This document shows, piece after piece, positions 1 to 11,140 of a DNA stretch of 64,000 bases. The stretch's first letter is position 1. Every line of letters starts with the position of its first letter. The notes under the pieces were generated by a model, which searched no databases, was not told the origin of the DNA, and saw nothing but the letters and a program-made list of their open reading frames with translations. The translations under genes and the position numbers were made by a program. The stretch is taken from positions 18,186,135 through 18,250,134 of the forward strand of contig CM037462.1 in assembly GCA_021014325.1 (NCBI GenBank), written 5' to 3'. The DNA is from Plazaster borealis. Its lineage: Eukaryota; Echinodermata; Asteroidea; Forcipulatida; Labidiasteridae.

Positions 1-618
1 GTCTTTTGCAATTTCCATGTACTTGGTTTTGTCGTTGTGAATCTTATCTAATTCTACCATCTGTTTGTTCTCTTCTTTTCTAATCCTTGCAGTCTCCTTG
101 GCACTCTCCTCATCAGCTTTCTTTGAGATCTTTGTTTTGGTGTCGGCAAACATAGAGTCTAAATTCTACTGAGACATGGCTATGTCTTGTATGGCAATGT
201 TAAAATTAATTTGATGTTGCTCTACTACTGGAAATATTTCATCGGCTTTCGTCTTGAGTCTCTCTAAAATCTCACTTAGTTCAGCGAGTTTGTGCATTCT
301 GTGGACTTCTGCAATGCAAGTTATGCATATTAATATGTTACATGTGTAACAATACAATATGTGATTCTTATCAGGATGTTCACTACATTTAGAAATGTAC
401 TCCTGACCAGGTTGAATTTCTTGTTGACTTTGTAGTTCAGTCTCATGCCGTCTTATTTCATCCAACAAAGAAATCAACTTGAAGTCAGTGCGCAGATCAG
501 CAACTCCTCTTCCGGTCAATAAAGTTTGACCACGACACACTGGACATGTTATCCTTTGATCGGTTTCCACTATGTTTTTGTGCAAGTCGTCGAAGGCATT
601 TCAGACAAAAGTTGAAAC
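1..618 (-). pseudogene. TRIM-family fragment, broken paralogue of the TRIM gene at 3868-5688
   Basis: Reading leftwards, this matches the intact TRIM gene nearby: the end of the RING finger (a CPVC pair), the linker VADLRTDFKLISLLDEI, a B-box2 that keeps its Cys/His ligands, and the start of the coiled coil. Two lesions are visible. The frame that encodes FCLKCL (RING cysteines, about 600-618) is out of step with the downstream frame near 586-590. An in-frame TAG at 166-168 sits where the intact gene has Lys (AAG to TAG), and coiled-coil coding continues past it to the window edge. The first half of the RING and any start codon are missing. It is best read as a decayed tandem duplicate. The C-terminal part is outside the window, so a working gene using another exon structure cannot be fully excluded. 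Confidence 0.8.
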
Positions 619-698
619 TTACTAAAAATCATTACTTAAAAGTTGGTCAGCAGAGACATAACCTTTTGTGAGTTTTTTGGTCAAGTTATCTAACTGAT

Positions 699-810
699 TT
701 AAAGTACATTGGTTGCTATGGGTATAGTAAATTGGTTGCTATTGGTAAAGTACATAGGTTGCTTTGGGTATAGTACATTGGTTGCTTTGGGTCAATTACA
801 TTGATTGCTT
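699..810. repeat. Short tandem repeat, about 23 bp, 4-5 units
   Basis: The motif GGTTGCT recurs at roughly 711, 733, 758, 780 and 803 within units like GTACATTGGTTGCTTTGGG. The units are imperfect. The rest of 619-1309 shows no gene or clear repeat. Confidence 0.6.
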
Positions 811-1578
811 CAGGTATTTATTTCGCTTTTTCGCTCGTGTGGCTTTCTATTAAAAAAAAGACATTTTATGTGACGTGCTCTAACCAATCACAAAAGAATC
901 TAAGTATGTAGTGTTATAAAACTAACTGTATTAAATAAATACCGGTAATGTATTTGCAGACTGGTACAGTGCGGTCTGTCCATGATCAGTCATGACTAAA
1001 AACCATGTTGATGATATTGGATGATCAGACAGTCAGTAGGAGGGTTTGGCATTCAGCTTCTGTATAAAACCCACTCAATCTACATATCAAATTATTTCAG
1101 ATTGGGATGCAGGGCTCAAATACTTGTCAAAATGCCATGTCAAACCAGAACAATTATTCTTCAAATCTCATTAACATACATACTTACAATGTAATAGTTG
1201 CTTGAGTAAACTTCTAGCAGAAAAGATGTCTTAAAAACACAATATCACACAATCTGCTGCTTGAACATTGAAGACAAGTAAATTCAATCAACATTCTGTT
1301 GCACTGCAGTACCTATTGCTGGTAAAGGGAAATCCCCATTTCTATTTTTAGATCTCAACGTCATGTATGAAAGCAGTGATATTATACAATATCAATGGAT
1401 TACTGTTGTGGGTTAACACCCTAGATGAAGTACACAGTATACACTTAACTCAATAACATTGAACCCATCAACATTAATTATTAACTCCTGGTATGGCTGT
1501 ACAAAACGTTTCTGATTTACTTGAAAAACAACAGAATACAAATTGGATTATGATACATGCAGCCTATATAGTCATTAC

Positions 1579-1670
1579 CTTTGAGTAAACCATTTTATGA
1601 GTGTTCCATTAACCTGTAAATCAATTTGGATACTAATCCAAGCTTTAAAGGTGCATGGCCTGGTTTCCGC
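1579..1670 (-). other. Candidate minus-strand exon fragment (copy 1)
   Basis: The minus strand reads KAWISIQIDLQVNGT and then a consensus donor (CAAAG followed by GTAATG). The wording resembles the AWIQIDL...NGT core of F5/8 type C (discoidin) domains. No other part of such a domain was seen and the acceptor is uncertain, so this is weak. It is nearly identical in copy 2 at 10240-10331. Confidence 0.25.
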
Positions 1671-2274
1671 CAAAATAATGTTTTTCTTAAAAAAATTTGA
1701 CAGGTGATGTTGTTTTAAAATAAAAAAACATACAAAAATCTTTTGTATGGACAATGCACAAAATACATGTACCGTAACATGCAAAATTGTTTGTACATGG
1801 CATGATGGATATGAAATAATGTTGGAATCCCGACAATAGTTCATTTTTAGTTTTTATTTAACTACAACTTATCATTGGCGGATTTTTCATTGCAAAACCT
1901 TAAACGAAAGTTTATATTTTTCTTGAATCTGTAAAAATAGCCATTACAATTTTAAATTAAAGTGTTTGGGTCAAATCCGCCAAACATAACATTTGACGTT
2001 ACATCTTTTATCACATCAATGGTTGGTCAAATGAGTGAGGGTTAGCCCCAAGAAAGAAAAGTATCAATATTTGTACTTGTTTTACAGAGTTAATAATCAC
2101 CTGTTTTTGTTGATTGGTTTTTTGTGGCTGAGAAACACAGCATTTTCAGCTGAGTTCTGTAAGATCCATTGATAATTGACATTGCCCAATATAAATGAGG
2201 CCTGAAGGTTTACTCAGTTTGATAATATAATTTCACTTGTTGAACTCTTTACTCCGATCCTCTTTTTATTTCAG

Positions 2275-2463
2275 GAGTCCCTCATCATGTCCACACAGCC
2301 TCTTGGATTGTAAAGCCCATAACCATGGTAACCCACGACCCATAAGATCCTAGTCAGTCTCAGACTCTCAGGGCAGATGCTGAGGACTCTACCAGTGATC
2401 GCTCTGAAGACATTACCGGGAGAGTTGGAGACATAACAAGAAACAGAAAGCTAACAATGAGAG
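2275..2463 (+). pseudogene. Duplicated 189-bp exon-like block with an in-frame stop (copy 1)
   Basis: It lies between an acceptor (CTCTTTTTATTTCAG) and a donor (GAG then GTGAGTG), the same boundaries and length as the open copy at 10952-11140. The two differ at about 7 of 189 bases. One difference turns CAA (Gln) into TAA at 2343-2345, so this copy cannot be read through in the shared frame. Confidence 0.5.
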
Positions 2464-3020
2464 GTGAGTGACATTCTTGACTTTTAAACCTTGACACTTT
2501 TATTCCATATGAACATCATTTATACATTTAAAGCATAGGTTTATTTTACATGCTTTTCACAAAATGATGCATTCTCTGCATGGGAGTGACATTTCTAAAA
2601 AGTTTCACCGTAAAATAAACTTAAGTCCCCCAATCTGGAATCATACTGAGTGTTCCAAAGATTGAGTACTGTATGGTAGTATATGGGACTGGCCTCCTGT
2701 GCTTACATTGTAGCATTCTTCATATTTCAACAGAAAACAACCCACATTCTACTCAGCAAGTATATTTTCCCAAATTCCAAAACTTGTTCTGAACGAGAGT
2801 GCATTACATTGGTTGGTAGTCTATGTGTCCTTCAGATTTTCTGAAAAGTATAACTTTATGGAATGAATTCGATCGATATAAATGCACAATGATAGTAGTA
2901 AGGAATATTAAAAATGTAATGCATTATTGGTAAGAGAACAATTGTAGTTGAAAGCTCTTGATACTCTAGAGTTAATAAACAAGGAGTAATTTACCTTTGA
3001 AATGTTTTTGTTTGCAATGC

Positions 3021-3660
3021 TCTCATCTTTATGTACAACCATGTCTGTTTAGTTAGGGTAGCTAGCCTCTACAGCATGGCTAATCATTTTAGGCACTCAT
3101 GTACATTCAAATGCATCAACAATTTGAAAGAAAATATAAAAACAATCAAAATACATGAACTAAAGAAAGCACTTGAAGCAAATAAAGCAAAGTTTGAAGG
3201 ACTGCAAATACCACCATGTGGGACATAAATTTCACAAATAGAATGAATAAAATTATGCCTTAACATACAAAAACTTTGAACACCTTGCAGGTGACCAGCT
3301 AATCACCGTCTTAACAAGGTTAAGTGACAAGATATTTAAAAGTATGATTCATTAAGGGTTTGGCGGGATTAGATTCACAAACCTCACATTTATACAAAGC
3401 AAACCTGTAAACAATTCATCAAAACAGAGTTGAATATTATATCAGTAGGATTAAAATCTTCTAGATACATGTAGGTGGTTGATATTGAGTTCTTGCAAGG
3501 GGAATAGGGGAAAGTGTTTGAGTTCTCTTCATTTGATTGTGTTCAATCTCTGCTGCTTCTTGTTGTTTCTTCAGTTTGTCCGGATTGTCCAATGCTGACT
3601 CTGGTCAATAGACCTTATGCTTCACAACAAGAGGACCCAAGAGAGTAATCACAAATATGG
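3021..3660. other. Intergenic, no gene recognised
   Basis: AT-rich sequence between duplication copy 1 and the 3' end of the TRIM gene. A 65-codon open frame at 3031-3228 has no recognisable domain and no supporting context. Confidence 0.5.
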
Positions 3661-3677
3661 AAACATTTGAAATAATT

Positions 3678-3683
3678 TTATTC
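3678..3683 (-). terminator. Polyadenylation signal of the TRIM gene
   Basis: AATAAA on the minus strand, about 185 bp past the TRIM stop codon, a normal distance for a short 3' UTR. Confidence 0.55.
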
Positions 3684-3867
3684 AGAATACAGATGTGAAT
3701 TGGTTAAATTTCCAGTAATCCAATGTGACTTGAAAATACAAATTGCACGTTGCACGGCATGCATCCAGCGAAAAATTGGCTTGCTAATGCATCATTTGGC
3801 GCCCACTGGTTAACTTAAAATTACTCCATTTTGTGATCAGTAGGACTTATTCACGTTTCATCTGTCT

Positions 3868-5688
3868 TTACTTGTGGTTGTAAAATTGAACTGATTTATT
3901 TGTAGCCACAACCAGATCACCAGCTGGTGTGAGTGTTATACCATTTATTAGAAGACCGCAGCCCTTAATGATGCATCCAATGTACTCACCATCAGGACTG
4001 TAATGTTGGATCTCACCTGATGATGATTTGTAACCAGATACAGCAACATAGATGCTGCCATCCTTGTCACAGCACAAACCCTGAGGCCACCTGGACTGGT
4101 TGATATCTAAAAAGAATACAATAGAACCATGGTAGTCCATTGATTCTAACTTCTTGTCATCCCAGTTGGTGTAGATGAGTTGCTGTTTGTGGATAGTCAA
4201 GTATCGACCAATCCCAGGGGCAGACAGCGTTCTGATGAGGGATCCATCTGGTTTGTATAGAGAGATCTTACCCCAGTTATCATATCCTACTGCTATCAGA
4301 TTGTTGTCATCCACTGCAATGTATGATGGCTGGATGAATGGCTGTCCACTCAGCGTAAACTGATGGACACACTTATATTTTCTGTTGAAGATCTTAACTG
4401 CTGTTTTATCTAAAACAATGAGCTCATCATTCTTGTTCACAGTCACCCTGCGTGGATGAGTGAGACCGTTGATTGACAGCTCTGCTGCGGCGACCTTGGA
4501 CTGAGAAAAGCTCTCTGCTAAAATGTTAACCAAAGTGTTATTTTTAAAACCACAGATAATAATATCACTATTGGAGAATGAAGCAACATCAGTTGCACGG
4601 AAGTTTTGAAATTGTTGAGCTCTGCTCATGTATCTTGTTATTTCTGTTTTCAGCGTCCATGTCATTTGGGTAAGTTTTCCCTGGGGGTTGCATAATTTTG
4701 TTCTAGCCTCAGCAGAAGCTGCTGTTTCTCGTTTTAGTTCATCTTCCACTACCAGTCTCCCAAGTGATTTCTGATCATCTTCAAGATCTATGTAAGCCAA
4801 CCCATCAAGAACTTTGTTTGGCTGTATCTCTGTGTATTCTTTGAGATCTTGCAAGAGTTTTTCTATAAGATGTAGATTCTCACAGAAATTCACTTCATCC
4901 ATGAGTCGGATAACTTCATCTTTCTTATGTTTTGCTGTGGTCATTTCTTTGTTGTTTGTTTCTCCTGCAAGTTCCATTTTCTTGGCTCTGACTTTATAAA
5001 TCTGATCTAATTCTCTCATCAATTTCTGCTCCTCCTCTCTGATCCTTGCAATCTCCTTGGCAACCTCCTCCTCGGCCTTCTTTGAGATCTTTGCTCTGGT
5101 AGCAGCAAACACAGAGTCTAATGTCTTGCGAGACGTAGCTATTTCTTGTAAAGCAGTATTGAAAATTGTGTGATGTTGTCCTACTTCTGCTAATATTTCA
5201 TTGGCTTTCTTCTTGCAGTTGGCAACAACCTCATTTAGTTCAATAACAAGATGCATTCTGTGGTCCTTTGCAATGCAAGTTGTACATATCAACTGTTTGC
5301 ATGAGTCGCAGTACATGATGACATCCTTGTCAGTATGCTTGCTACATTTAGAAACAGACCCGTGACGAGGTGGTTGAATTTCTTGTTGGCTTTGTAGTTC
5401 AGTCTCATGCTCTCTTATTTCATCCAACAAAGAAATCAACTTGAAGTCTGTGCGCAGATCAGCAACTTTTTTTCCAGTTTGTAACAAAGTTAGATCTCGG
5501 CACGCTGGACATGTTAGCATCTGACTGGGTGGATTAGTCTCTCCAAGTTGTTGAAGGCATTCCAGACAAAATGAATGAGAACACTCCAGCATTTTGGGCT
5601 CTTTGAAGCGTTCCATGCAGATCTGGCATACAAGGTGTCTCTCACTGATCTTTTGTAGGAGTGGTTTATCTGTAACTCTTGAAGCCAT
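3868..5688 (-). CDS. TRIM-family protein (RING, B-box2, coiled coil, NHL-like propeller), probable E3 ubiquitin ligase
   Basis: A single uninterrupted frame of 606 residues. The RING is complete: Cys21, Cys24, Cys36, His38, Cys41, Cys44, Cys60 and Cys63 in C3HC4 spacing. A B-box2 follows: Cys115, His118, Cys127, Cys130, Cys135, Cys138, His143, His146. B-box1 is absent. Residues about 150-330 are Lys/Glu-rich coiled coil. From about 340 to the end there are beta-propeller-like blades with NHL-type wording (SYIAVDDNNLIAV, SLYKPDGS, QHYSPDGEYIG). This is the architecture of TRIM2/3/32/56-like proteins, where the RING recruits E2-ubiquitin and the propeller binds substrate or RNA. Substrate and role are unknown here. 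The ATG has a good context (AAG ATG G). An intronless coding region is common in expanded invertebrate TRIM families, and the broken relative at 1-618 shows local duplication. Confidence 0.92.
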   Translation of the reverse strand: MASRVTDKPLLQKISERHLVCQICMERFKEPKMLECSHSFCLECLQQLGETNPPSQMLTCPACRDLTLLQTGKKVADLRTDFKLISLLDEIREHETELQSQQEIQPPRHGSVSKCSKHTDKDVIMYCDSCKQLICTTCIAKDHRMHLVIELNEVVANCKKKANEILAEVGQHHTIFNTALQEIATSRKTLDSVFAATRAKISKKAEEEVAKEIARIREEEQKLMRELDQIYKVRAKKMELAGETNNKEMTTAKHKKDEVIRLMDEVNFCENLHLIEKLLQDLKEYTEIQPNKVLDGLAYIDLEDDQKSLGRLVVEDELKRETAASAEARTKLCNPQGKLTQMTWTLKTEITRYMSRAQQFQNFRATDVASFSNSDIIICGFKNNTLVNILAESFSQSKVAAAELSINGLTHPRRVTVNKNDELIVLDKTAVKIFNRKYKCVHQFTLSGQPFIQPSYIAVDDNNLIAVGYDNWGKISLYKPDGSLIRTLSAPGIGRYLTIHKQQLIYTNWDDKKLESMDYHGSIVFFLDINQSRWPQGLCCDKDGSIYVAVSGYKSSSGEIQHYSPDGEYIGCIIKGCGLLINGITLTPAGDLVVATNKSVQFYNHK

Positions 5689-5721
5689 CTTGATGATTGA
5701 AAGAGCTTGACTTGGTGACCT
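5689..5721 (-). other. 5' UTR of the TRIM gene with a possible splice acceptor
   Basis: Thirty bases before the ATG the minus strand reads TTGAATTTACAG then GTCACC, a possible acceptor. This would give the gene a separate non-coding first exon upstream, a frequent TRIM layout. The pyrimidine tract is weak and no upstream exon was identified. Confidence 0.35.
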
Positions 5722-6389
5722 GTAAATTCAATGAAGACTGATATCAACATAAATCACATAATGTATAAATTTGTTTGCGCTCTGTCAAGCGTCTACGCAG
5801 TCACTGATTTTTCCACTGCCATCAAAAACTGCAACTTGCCGTCATTTTTGTACACAACTGGAAAGAGGAGCATGTTTTTGACTTGTTAAAAGAGTCCAAG
5901 GAAGACAACTTAATTCTACATCACACTGATGTAAAATATTGATATATCTTTTTAAAGAAAAAGTCCATACTTTTTAAGATGTACAATGTTGTTTCAGAAG
6001 AATTTATCACCAAATTGTGTGTAGAATCACAGATTTTAGTAAACCCGAGTCTCTTCAACTCGGCGTAAACTTAATATCTAAAAAGTGTTCTGATTGGACC
6101 TTGTTAAGGCTCGTACTTTTAGGATTGAAGAAGATGATCGCCAATCATGATCCTGCTTACATACGTCATGAGCATTCATGTTATGCGTACGGTACATGCT
6201 CCCTTCTATATACACAGTCTTTGTTCTGCGCATGCGCAATTGTCCTACATGCAAGGAATATTTAAACTCCTGTATGAGGTAAACACAAAACGCTTAGTAA
6301 GTGCATTCAAAAAAAGTGTTATCGTTGTCTGTAATGATGGCTGACTTTACACTGTGTGACATCAATTGAGAATGTTCCGTATTGATTTG
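5722..6389. other. Upstream region of the TRIM gene, no coding gene seen
   Basis: It should contain the promoter and any first exon of the TRIM gene. A stretch with CATGCGCAAT (about 6230-6240) resembles an NRF1-type site. No TATA box could be assigned with confidence. Confidence 0.3.
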
Positions 6390-7135
6390 AGTCTAATTGA
6401 CCCATTGAGTCATTCTAATGGACTAAAATGGAGAGGAATTGAGTCATTCTAATTAACTCAACAACTTGATCATTCTAGCTGACTCAAGTGGAATTAAGTC
6501 ATTCTATATATCCAAATCAAATAGAGTTGATTAATTTTTGCTGACTCAAGTGGACTTGAATCAATCGAGCTGACTCAAGTGGATTGTGTCAGTCTATATA
6601 GCTGACTCAAATGGAGTTGATTAATTTTTGCTGACTGAAGTGGACTTGAATCAATCGAGCTGACTCAAGTGGATTGTGTCAATCTATATAGCTGACTCAA
6701 GTGGAGTTGATTCATTTTTGCTGACTCAAGTGGACTTGAATCAATCGAGCTGACTCAAGTGGATTGTGTCAATCTTATATAGCTGACTCATTGGAGTTGA
6801 TTCATTTTTGCTGACTCAAGTTGACTTGAATCAATCGAGCTGACTCAAGTGGATTGATCGAGTCAATCTATATAGCTGACTCAAATGGAGTTGAGTTAAT
6901 TTTAGCTGACTCAAGTTGACTTGAATCAATTGAGCTGGAGTTGAGTCATTATTACTTGACTTGAGTGGAGTTGAGTCATTCTAATTGACTCAAATAGAGT
7001 TGATTCATTACGTTATGTGGGTGGAGTCGATTTATTTAAGTGACAAGTGGAGATGATTTATTTCTAAGTGATCAAGTGGATTTAAGTCATTCTAGGTGTC
7101 TCGATCTGAGCAAGTGAACTTGAATATTATATATA
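6390..7135. repeat. Tandem array of GCTGACTCAAGTGGA units, 90-bp higher-order period
   Basis: Short units (TGACTCAAGTGGANTTGA and relatives) are organised into a 90-bp period. CTGACT(C/G)AAGT recurs at exactly 6541, 6631, 6721 and 6811. The edges (6390-6540 and 6900-7135) hold diverged single units. No coding potential. Confidence 0.85.
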
Positions 7136-8249
7136 GTCAACTCACTCTATATTGTGACAAATATGACTAAAAGGTTATTTGTTTATCGTAAAATTTTTAA
7201 TTTATGAATGCAAGAAATAGTATTGCTATCAGAAATTTGACTCAAGAAAGCAAAATTCATTTAAGAGAAAGTAAGAAAGTGGTTGTAGGCCTAAACGACG
7301 TGTTCTGTGCAACAAATGGAGTACAACGCTTGTTTGTGGGTTATTACTGGTCTGGCTGCAGTCTTTTAGTACAGGATTACATGCAGGGTGTAGTCCAGAC
7401 TACTCTTATTTAGTAACGGTCGTCTCCATGCACTAAAAGATGGCATCGTGATTTGACACAAAAAGTGTCCCTCTTTCCTCTAATCACAATAATTTTTTCA
7501 TGGGATAGAACGACATACTTTGTCTTCTAAAACTGTGCAATTTCATTTGATGCAACCTTGCCAGCGATTAAAGGTTTACCAAAGATAAACAATCAGAGAA
7601 AAGAGTCTCACAAGTGCATCAATTTGACTTGGCTTGTTAATCTGTACATACATGCCACTGTGTGGAAAGCAATAAGCAAATAAATGCTACTGTTATTTCT
7701 TCATGTGCTTTCTAACAGAGTCTTATTTTTGCTCCAGTCAATTCAAAAACACATGATCGTGATTGCTTAGGCATCAGTAACTAGTTGCTGAAGACTGTTT
7801 GCAATAATCAGCGATCAACGGTTATCATGCGCTTATAAACTGGCCTGAAGTAGCATCAACTGCTCAGAACTGACTGTGTCTAATTAAAACAGATCGGGTA
7901 CGTGTTTTGTGTACATGCATGCATGATATTACATGGCGGTATAGGCCTACATAACTTTTGTATTGCCCTCTCAATCCACATTTAAAATAACTTTCATTGT
8001 ATGGGAACATGGTTGAGTACTCGTCATAATAATGTCCTGTTAATTAAACTCAAATAAATATTCCTAAAATACCTCAACACATATGGCCTACCTCTGTTGT
8101 GTGGCTACTGGCTAGGTTCTACGGCAATTTACTTGAATTGTGGAAGAAGAAAGTATCTCATGAGGAATGAACGCAGCTAGTTGAACGTTCTTGCTGAACC
8201 ACCCACCATAGCACTATTGCACACAACACACTGCCCGAAGTATGTCTGA
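7136..8249. other. Intergenic, no gene recognised
   Basis: Mixed AT-rich sequence. A 69-codon open frame at 7204-7413 has no recognisable domain. No repeat of clear structure was seen. Confidence 0.4.
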
Positions 8250-8395
8250 TCTGCTGATGTGGAAATCCCTATTTCTAGAACTCTCTGTGCACAGCACAGT
8301 ATAATATGCCAGCAGCTAGTGACCTGTACACTGTGAAACACCGTAGATGCATACATTAAACTCAATGAGATTGAACCTCAACCTTATAACCACAG
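8250..8395. repeat. Segmental duplication, copy 2, left part
   Basis: Matches about 1310-1470 (GGAAATCCCTATTTCTA, ACACCGTAGATG, AACTCAATGAGATTGAACC). It is separated from the rest of copy 2 by about 200 bp of other sequence plus the fold-back element. Confidence 0.6.
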
Positions 8396-8590
8396 GGGAT
8401 GTTTTAAGCAGTTAGTACAATGCAGGAAACAAAACAAATGGACTAATTAATGGATTTGAGGAGACTAATAATTTACAAGCCCGATTTTGAATAAACCAGT
8501 TTATGCGAGAAACAAAAAATAACTTAATCATAATAATTGGACTTTAGAAGATCCAAAATAGATTTTGATTTAGATTTGCAACAATAACAA

Positions 8591-10142
8591 CCCAGCTAAC
8601 ATGCATACGTTGGGCCAACGTCGGTGAACGTCGGCAAAGTCGGCATCAAAAAACGAACGTTGAACAGACGTTGGGAAGGTCGGAGTCAGTTTTAAAACGT
8701 TGTACGAACGTTGGTAAACAGTATGAAATACAACAGTTAGAATTACAACGTTGTCATGACTTAGTAATGATAGGGGCAACATAACGTCAGCTAATTTAGG
8801 TTGTGCTAACGTCGGGAAATGTTGTGCAGTGAAATAGGTCGTTTATCAACGTTGGCTCAACGAAGTTATAATACGGGCAACCTAACGTCGGCTTTCATAT
8901 GTTGTGCCAACGTCGGGAAATGTTGTGCAGTATAACAGGTCAGTTTCCAACGTTGGCTCAACGTTGTTAAAATACGGGCAAACTAACGTCCGCATCCTTA
9001 GGTTGTGCTAACGTCGGGAAATGTTGTGCAGTGAAACAGGTCGTTTATCAACGTTAGCTCAACGTAGTTATAATACGGGCAACCTAACGTCGGCTTTCAT
9101 ATGTTGTGCCAACGTCGGAAAATGTTGTGCAGTATAACAGGTCAATTTCCAACGTTGGCTCAACGTTGTTAAAGTACGGGCAAAGTAACGTCCGCATCCT
9201 TAGGTTGTGCTAATGCCGGGAAATGTTGTACAGTCTAAGAGGTCACTTTACAATGTTAGTACATCGTAGTTATAATGTGGGCAACCTGACATAGGCGTCC
9301 TAAGGTTGTGCCAACGTCACGAAGTGTTGTACAGTCTAAGAGGTCACTTTACAACCCAGATAACATTCATACGTTGGGCCAACGTTGGCCTAACGTTGAA
9401 ATAAATGCAAATTTGTGGGCGTGACTTAGAAGTGTGTAATTTTTCTTTGAGAATACTAAAACAAATTAATTGTTGAGTTTAGGAATTTCCAAGGCAAGTT
9501 GTTGTACTTTTGTGGATAATTCGTCTGTAAGAAAATATGAACATCAAAAATACAAAAAAACATTTGTCATTCAAATATGTGAATTTTAATTTAAAAAGGT
9601 GTAAACCATGACTAGAAAGTCTGTGGATCCTTGACAATATAAATACAAGACATGCAGTGCACAAGGGTGTATAGGATTGTATAGGTTGTAGTTAGAATGT
9701 ATTTAGTTATTAGTATAGTCAATTACTTGTAACATAACTGATAATTATAAATTAATATACACTAATTAGTTGAATTAATTAAAAGAAAACTAACCTCTAA
9801 ATAATTGTTTTAGATTATTCGTACGTTGGCCAAACGTTGGGCCAATGTTGGAAATACGACGTCAATACGACGTCAGCTGCCGACGTTGTGCCAATTAAAA
9901 AATATTACGTTTTCCCAACGTTTAACTAAAACGTCTAACGAACGTAAGAGGTGCAGACGTCGGCAAAAAAAGTGCCGACGTCATAACGGGGTTGGGCCGA
10001 CGTTGGGCCAACGTTGGCCCAACGTCCTCGACGTTGTCCCGATGGGAAAAACAATGTCACCACAACGTCAGATGCCAATGGTTGCCCAACCAAAAATTTG
10101 TACGTTGGCCAACGTTGGGCCGACGTATACATGTTAGCTGGG
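8591..10142. mobile_element. Fold-back/MITE-type element with CCCAGCTAACAT inverted ends
   Basis: The left end CCCAGCTAACATGCATACGT is mirrored at the right by ACGTATACATGTTAGCTGGG, and the ends continue into shared ACGTTGGGCCAACGT motifs. A second left-like end (CCCAGATAACATTCATACGT) at about 9357 suggests two nested or tandem copies. The interior holds a 101-bp array and AT-rich filler. No transposase was seen. It sits at the join within duplication copy 2. Confidence 0.75.
8800..9345. repeat. 101-bp tandem array with a 202-bp higher-order unit
   Basis: ACGTCGGGAAATGTTG or a close form recurs at about 8809, 8910, 9011, 9112 and 9212. Alternate units resemble each other best (CGGCTTTCATATGTTGTGCC versus CCGCATCCTTAGGTTGTGC), giving a 202-bp super-period inside the fold-back element. 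Confidence 0.75.
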
Positions 10143-10239
10143 AATTATCTCCTGGCATGGCTGTATAAAACATTTCTGATATACTTCAAAAACAACAGAA
10201 TACAAATTGGATTAAACATGCAGCCTATATAGTCATTAC

Positions 10240-10331
10240 CTTTGAGTAAACCATTTTATGAGTGTTCCATTAACCTGTAAATCAATTTGGATACTAATCC
10301 AAGCTTTAAAGGTGCATGGCCTGGTTTCCGC
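10240..10331 (-). other. Candidate minus-strand exon fragment (copy 2)
   Basis: Near-identical to 1579-1670: KAWISIQIDLQVNGT and then a CAAAG/GTAATG donor. Faint likeness to an F5/8 type C domain core. Low confidence for the reasons given at copy 1. Confidence 0.25.
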
Positions 10332-10951
10332 CAAAATAAAAAAAATTACAGATTTTTTTCTCTGAACAAATTCTGACAGATGATGTTGTTTTAAAAAGAA
10401 AAAACATACAAAAGTCTTTTGTATATGCCATGGACAATGCACAAAATACTTGTAAACATTCAAAATTGTTTGTTCATGGAATGATGGATGTGAAATAATG
10501 TCGGGATCCCGACAATAGTTCATTTTTAGTTTTTATTTAACTACCACTTATCATTGGCGGATTTTTTATTGCAATACCTTCAACGAAAGTTTATATTTTT
10601 CTTGAATCTGTAAAATAGCCTTTATTTTTTTTTTAAATGAAAGTGTGTGGGTCAAATCTGCTAAACATTTGACATACCATCTTTTATCACATCAATGGTT
10701 GTTCAAATGAGTTAGGGTTAGCCCCAAGAAAAAAAATTGACAATATTTGTACTCTCGTTTACAGAGTTAATAATCACCTGTTTTGTTTATTGTTTTTTTT
10801 TTGTGGCTGTGAAACACTGCATTTTCAGCTGAGTTCTGTAAGATCCAATGATAATTGACATTGCCCAATATAAATGAGGCCGCAGGTTTACTCAGTTTGA
10901 CAATATAATTTCACTTTTTGATCCTTTTCTCTGATCCTCTTTTTATTTCAG

Positions 10952-11140
10952 GAGTCCCTCATCATGTCCACACAGCCTCCTGGATTGTGAAGCCCAAAAC
11001 CATGGTAACCCACGACCCACAAGATCCTAGTCAGTCTCAGACTCTCAGGGCAGATGCTGAGGACTCTACCAGTGATCGCTCTGAAGCCATTACCGGTAGA
11101 GTTGGAGACATAACAAGAAACAGAAAGCTCACAATGAGAG
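10952..11140 (+). CDS. Candidate 189-bp symmetric exon of an unknown gene
   Basis: It is flanked by a pyrimidine-rich acceptor (CTCTTTTTATTTCAG) and a consensus donor (GAG then GTGAGTG). It is open in the frame that starts VPHHVHTASWIVKPKTM and ends NRKLTMR. Both ends fall after the first base of a codon, so it is a symmetric 1-1 exon of 63 codons that could be added or skipped without a frame change. The middle is rich in Ser, Asp and Thr. I do not recognise the family and no partner exons were identified on the plus strand. It could be a real exon or part of a transposon. Confidence 0.4.

Larger units (their letters stand above)
1310..3020. repeat. Segmental duplication, copy 1
   Basis: Long stretches match 8250-8395 and 10136-11660 in the same orientation. 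Shared landmarks include GGAAATCCCCATTTCTA, CAGAATACAAATTGGATTA, the 189-bp exon-like block, and AGAGTTAATAAACAAGG near the right end. Copy 1 lacks the fold-back element and a short block (about 11205-11370) present in copy 2, so it keeps the older arrangement at those points. Confidence 0.85.

Noticed and set aside
9826..10137. Plus-strand frame of 103 codons rich in WANVGP motifs
   Set aside because: It is a translation of the ACGTTGGGCCAACGT words in the fold-back element and is equally open on the other strand.
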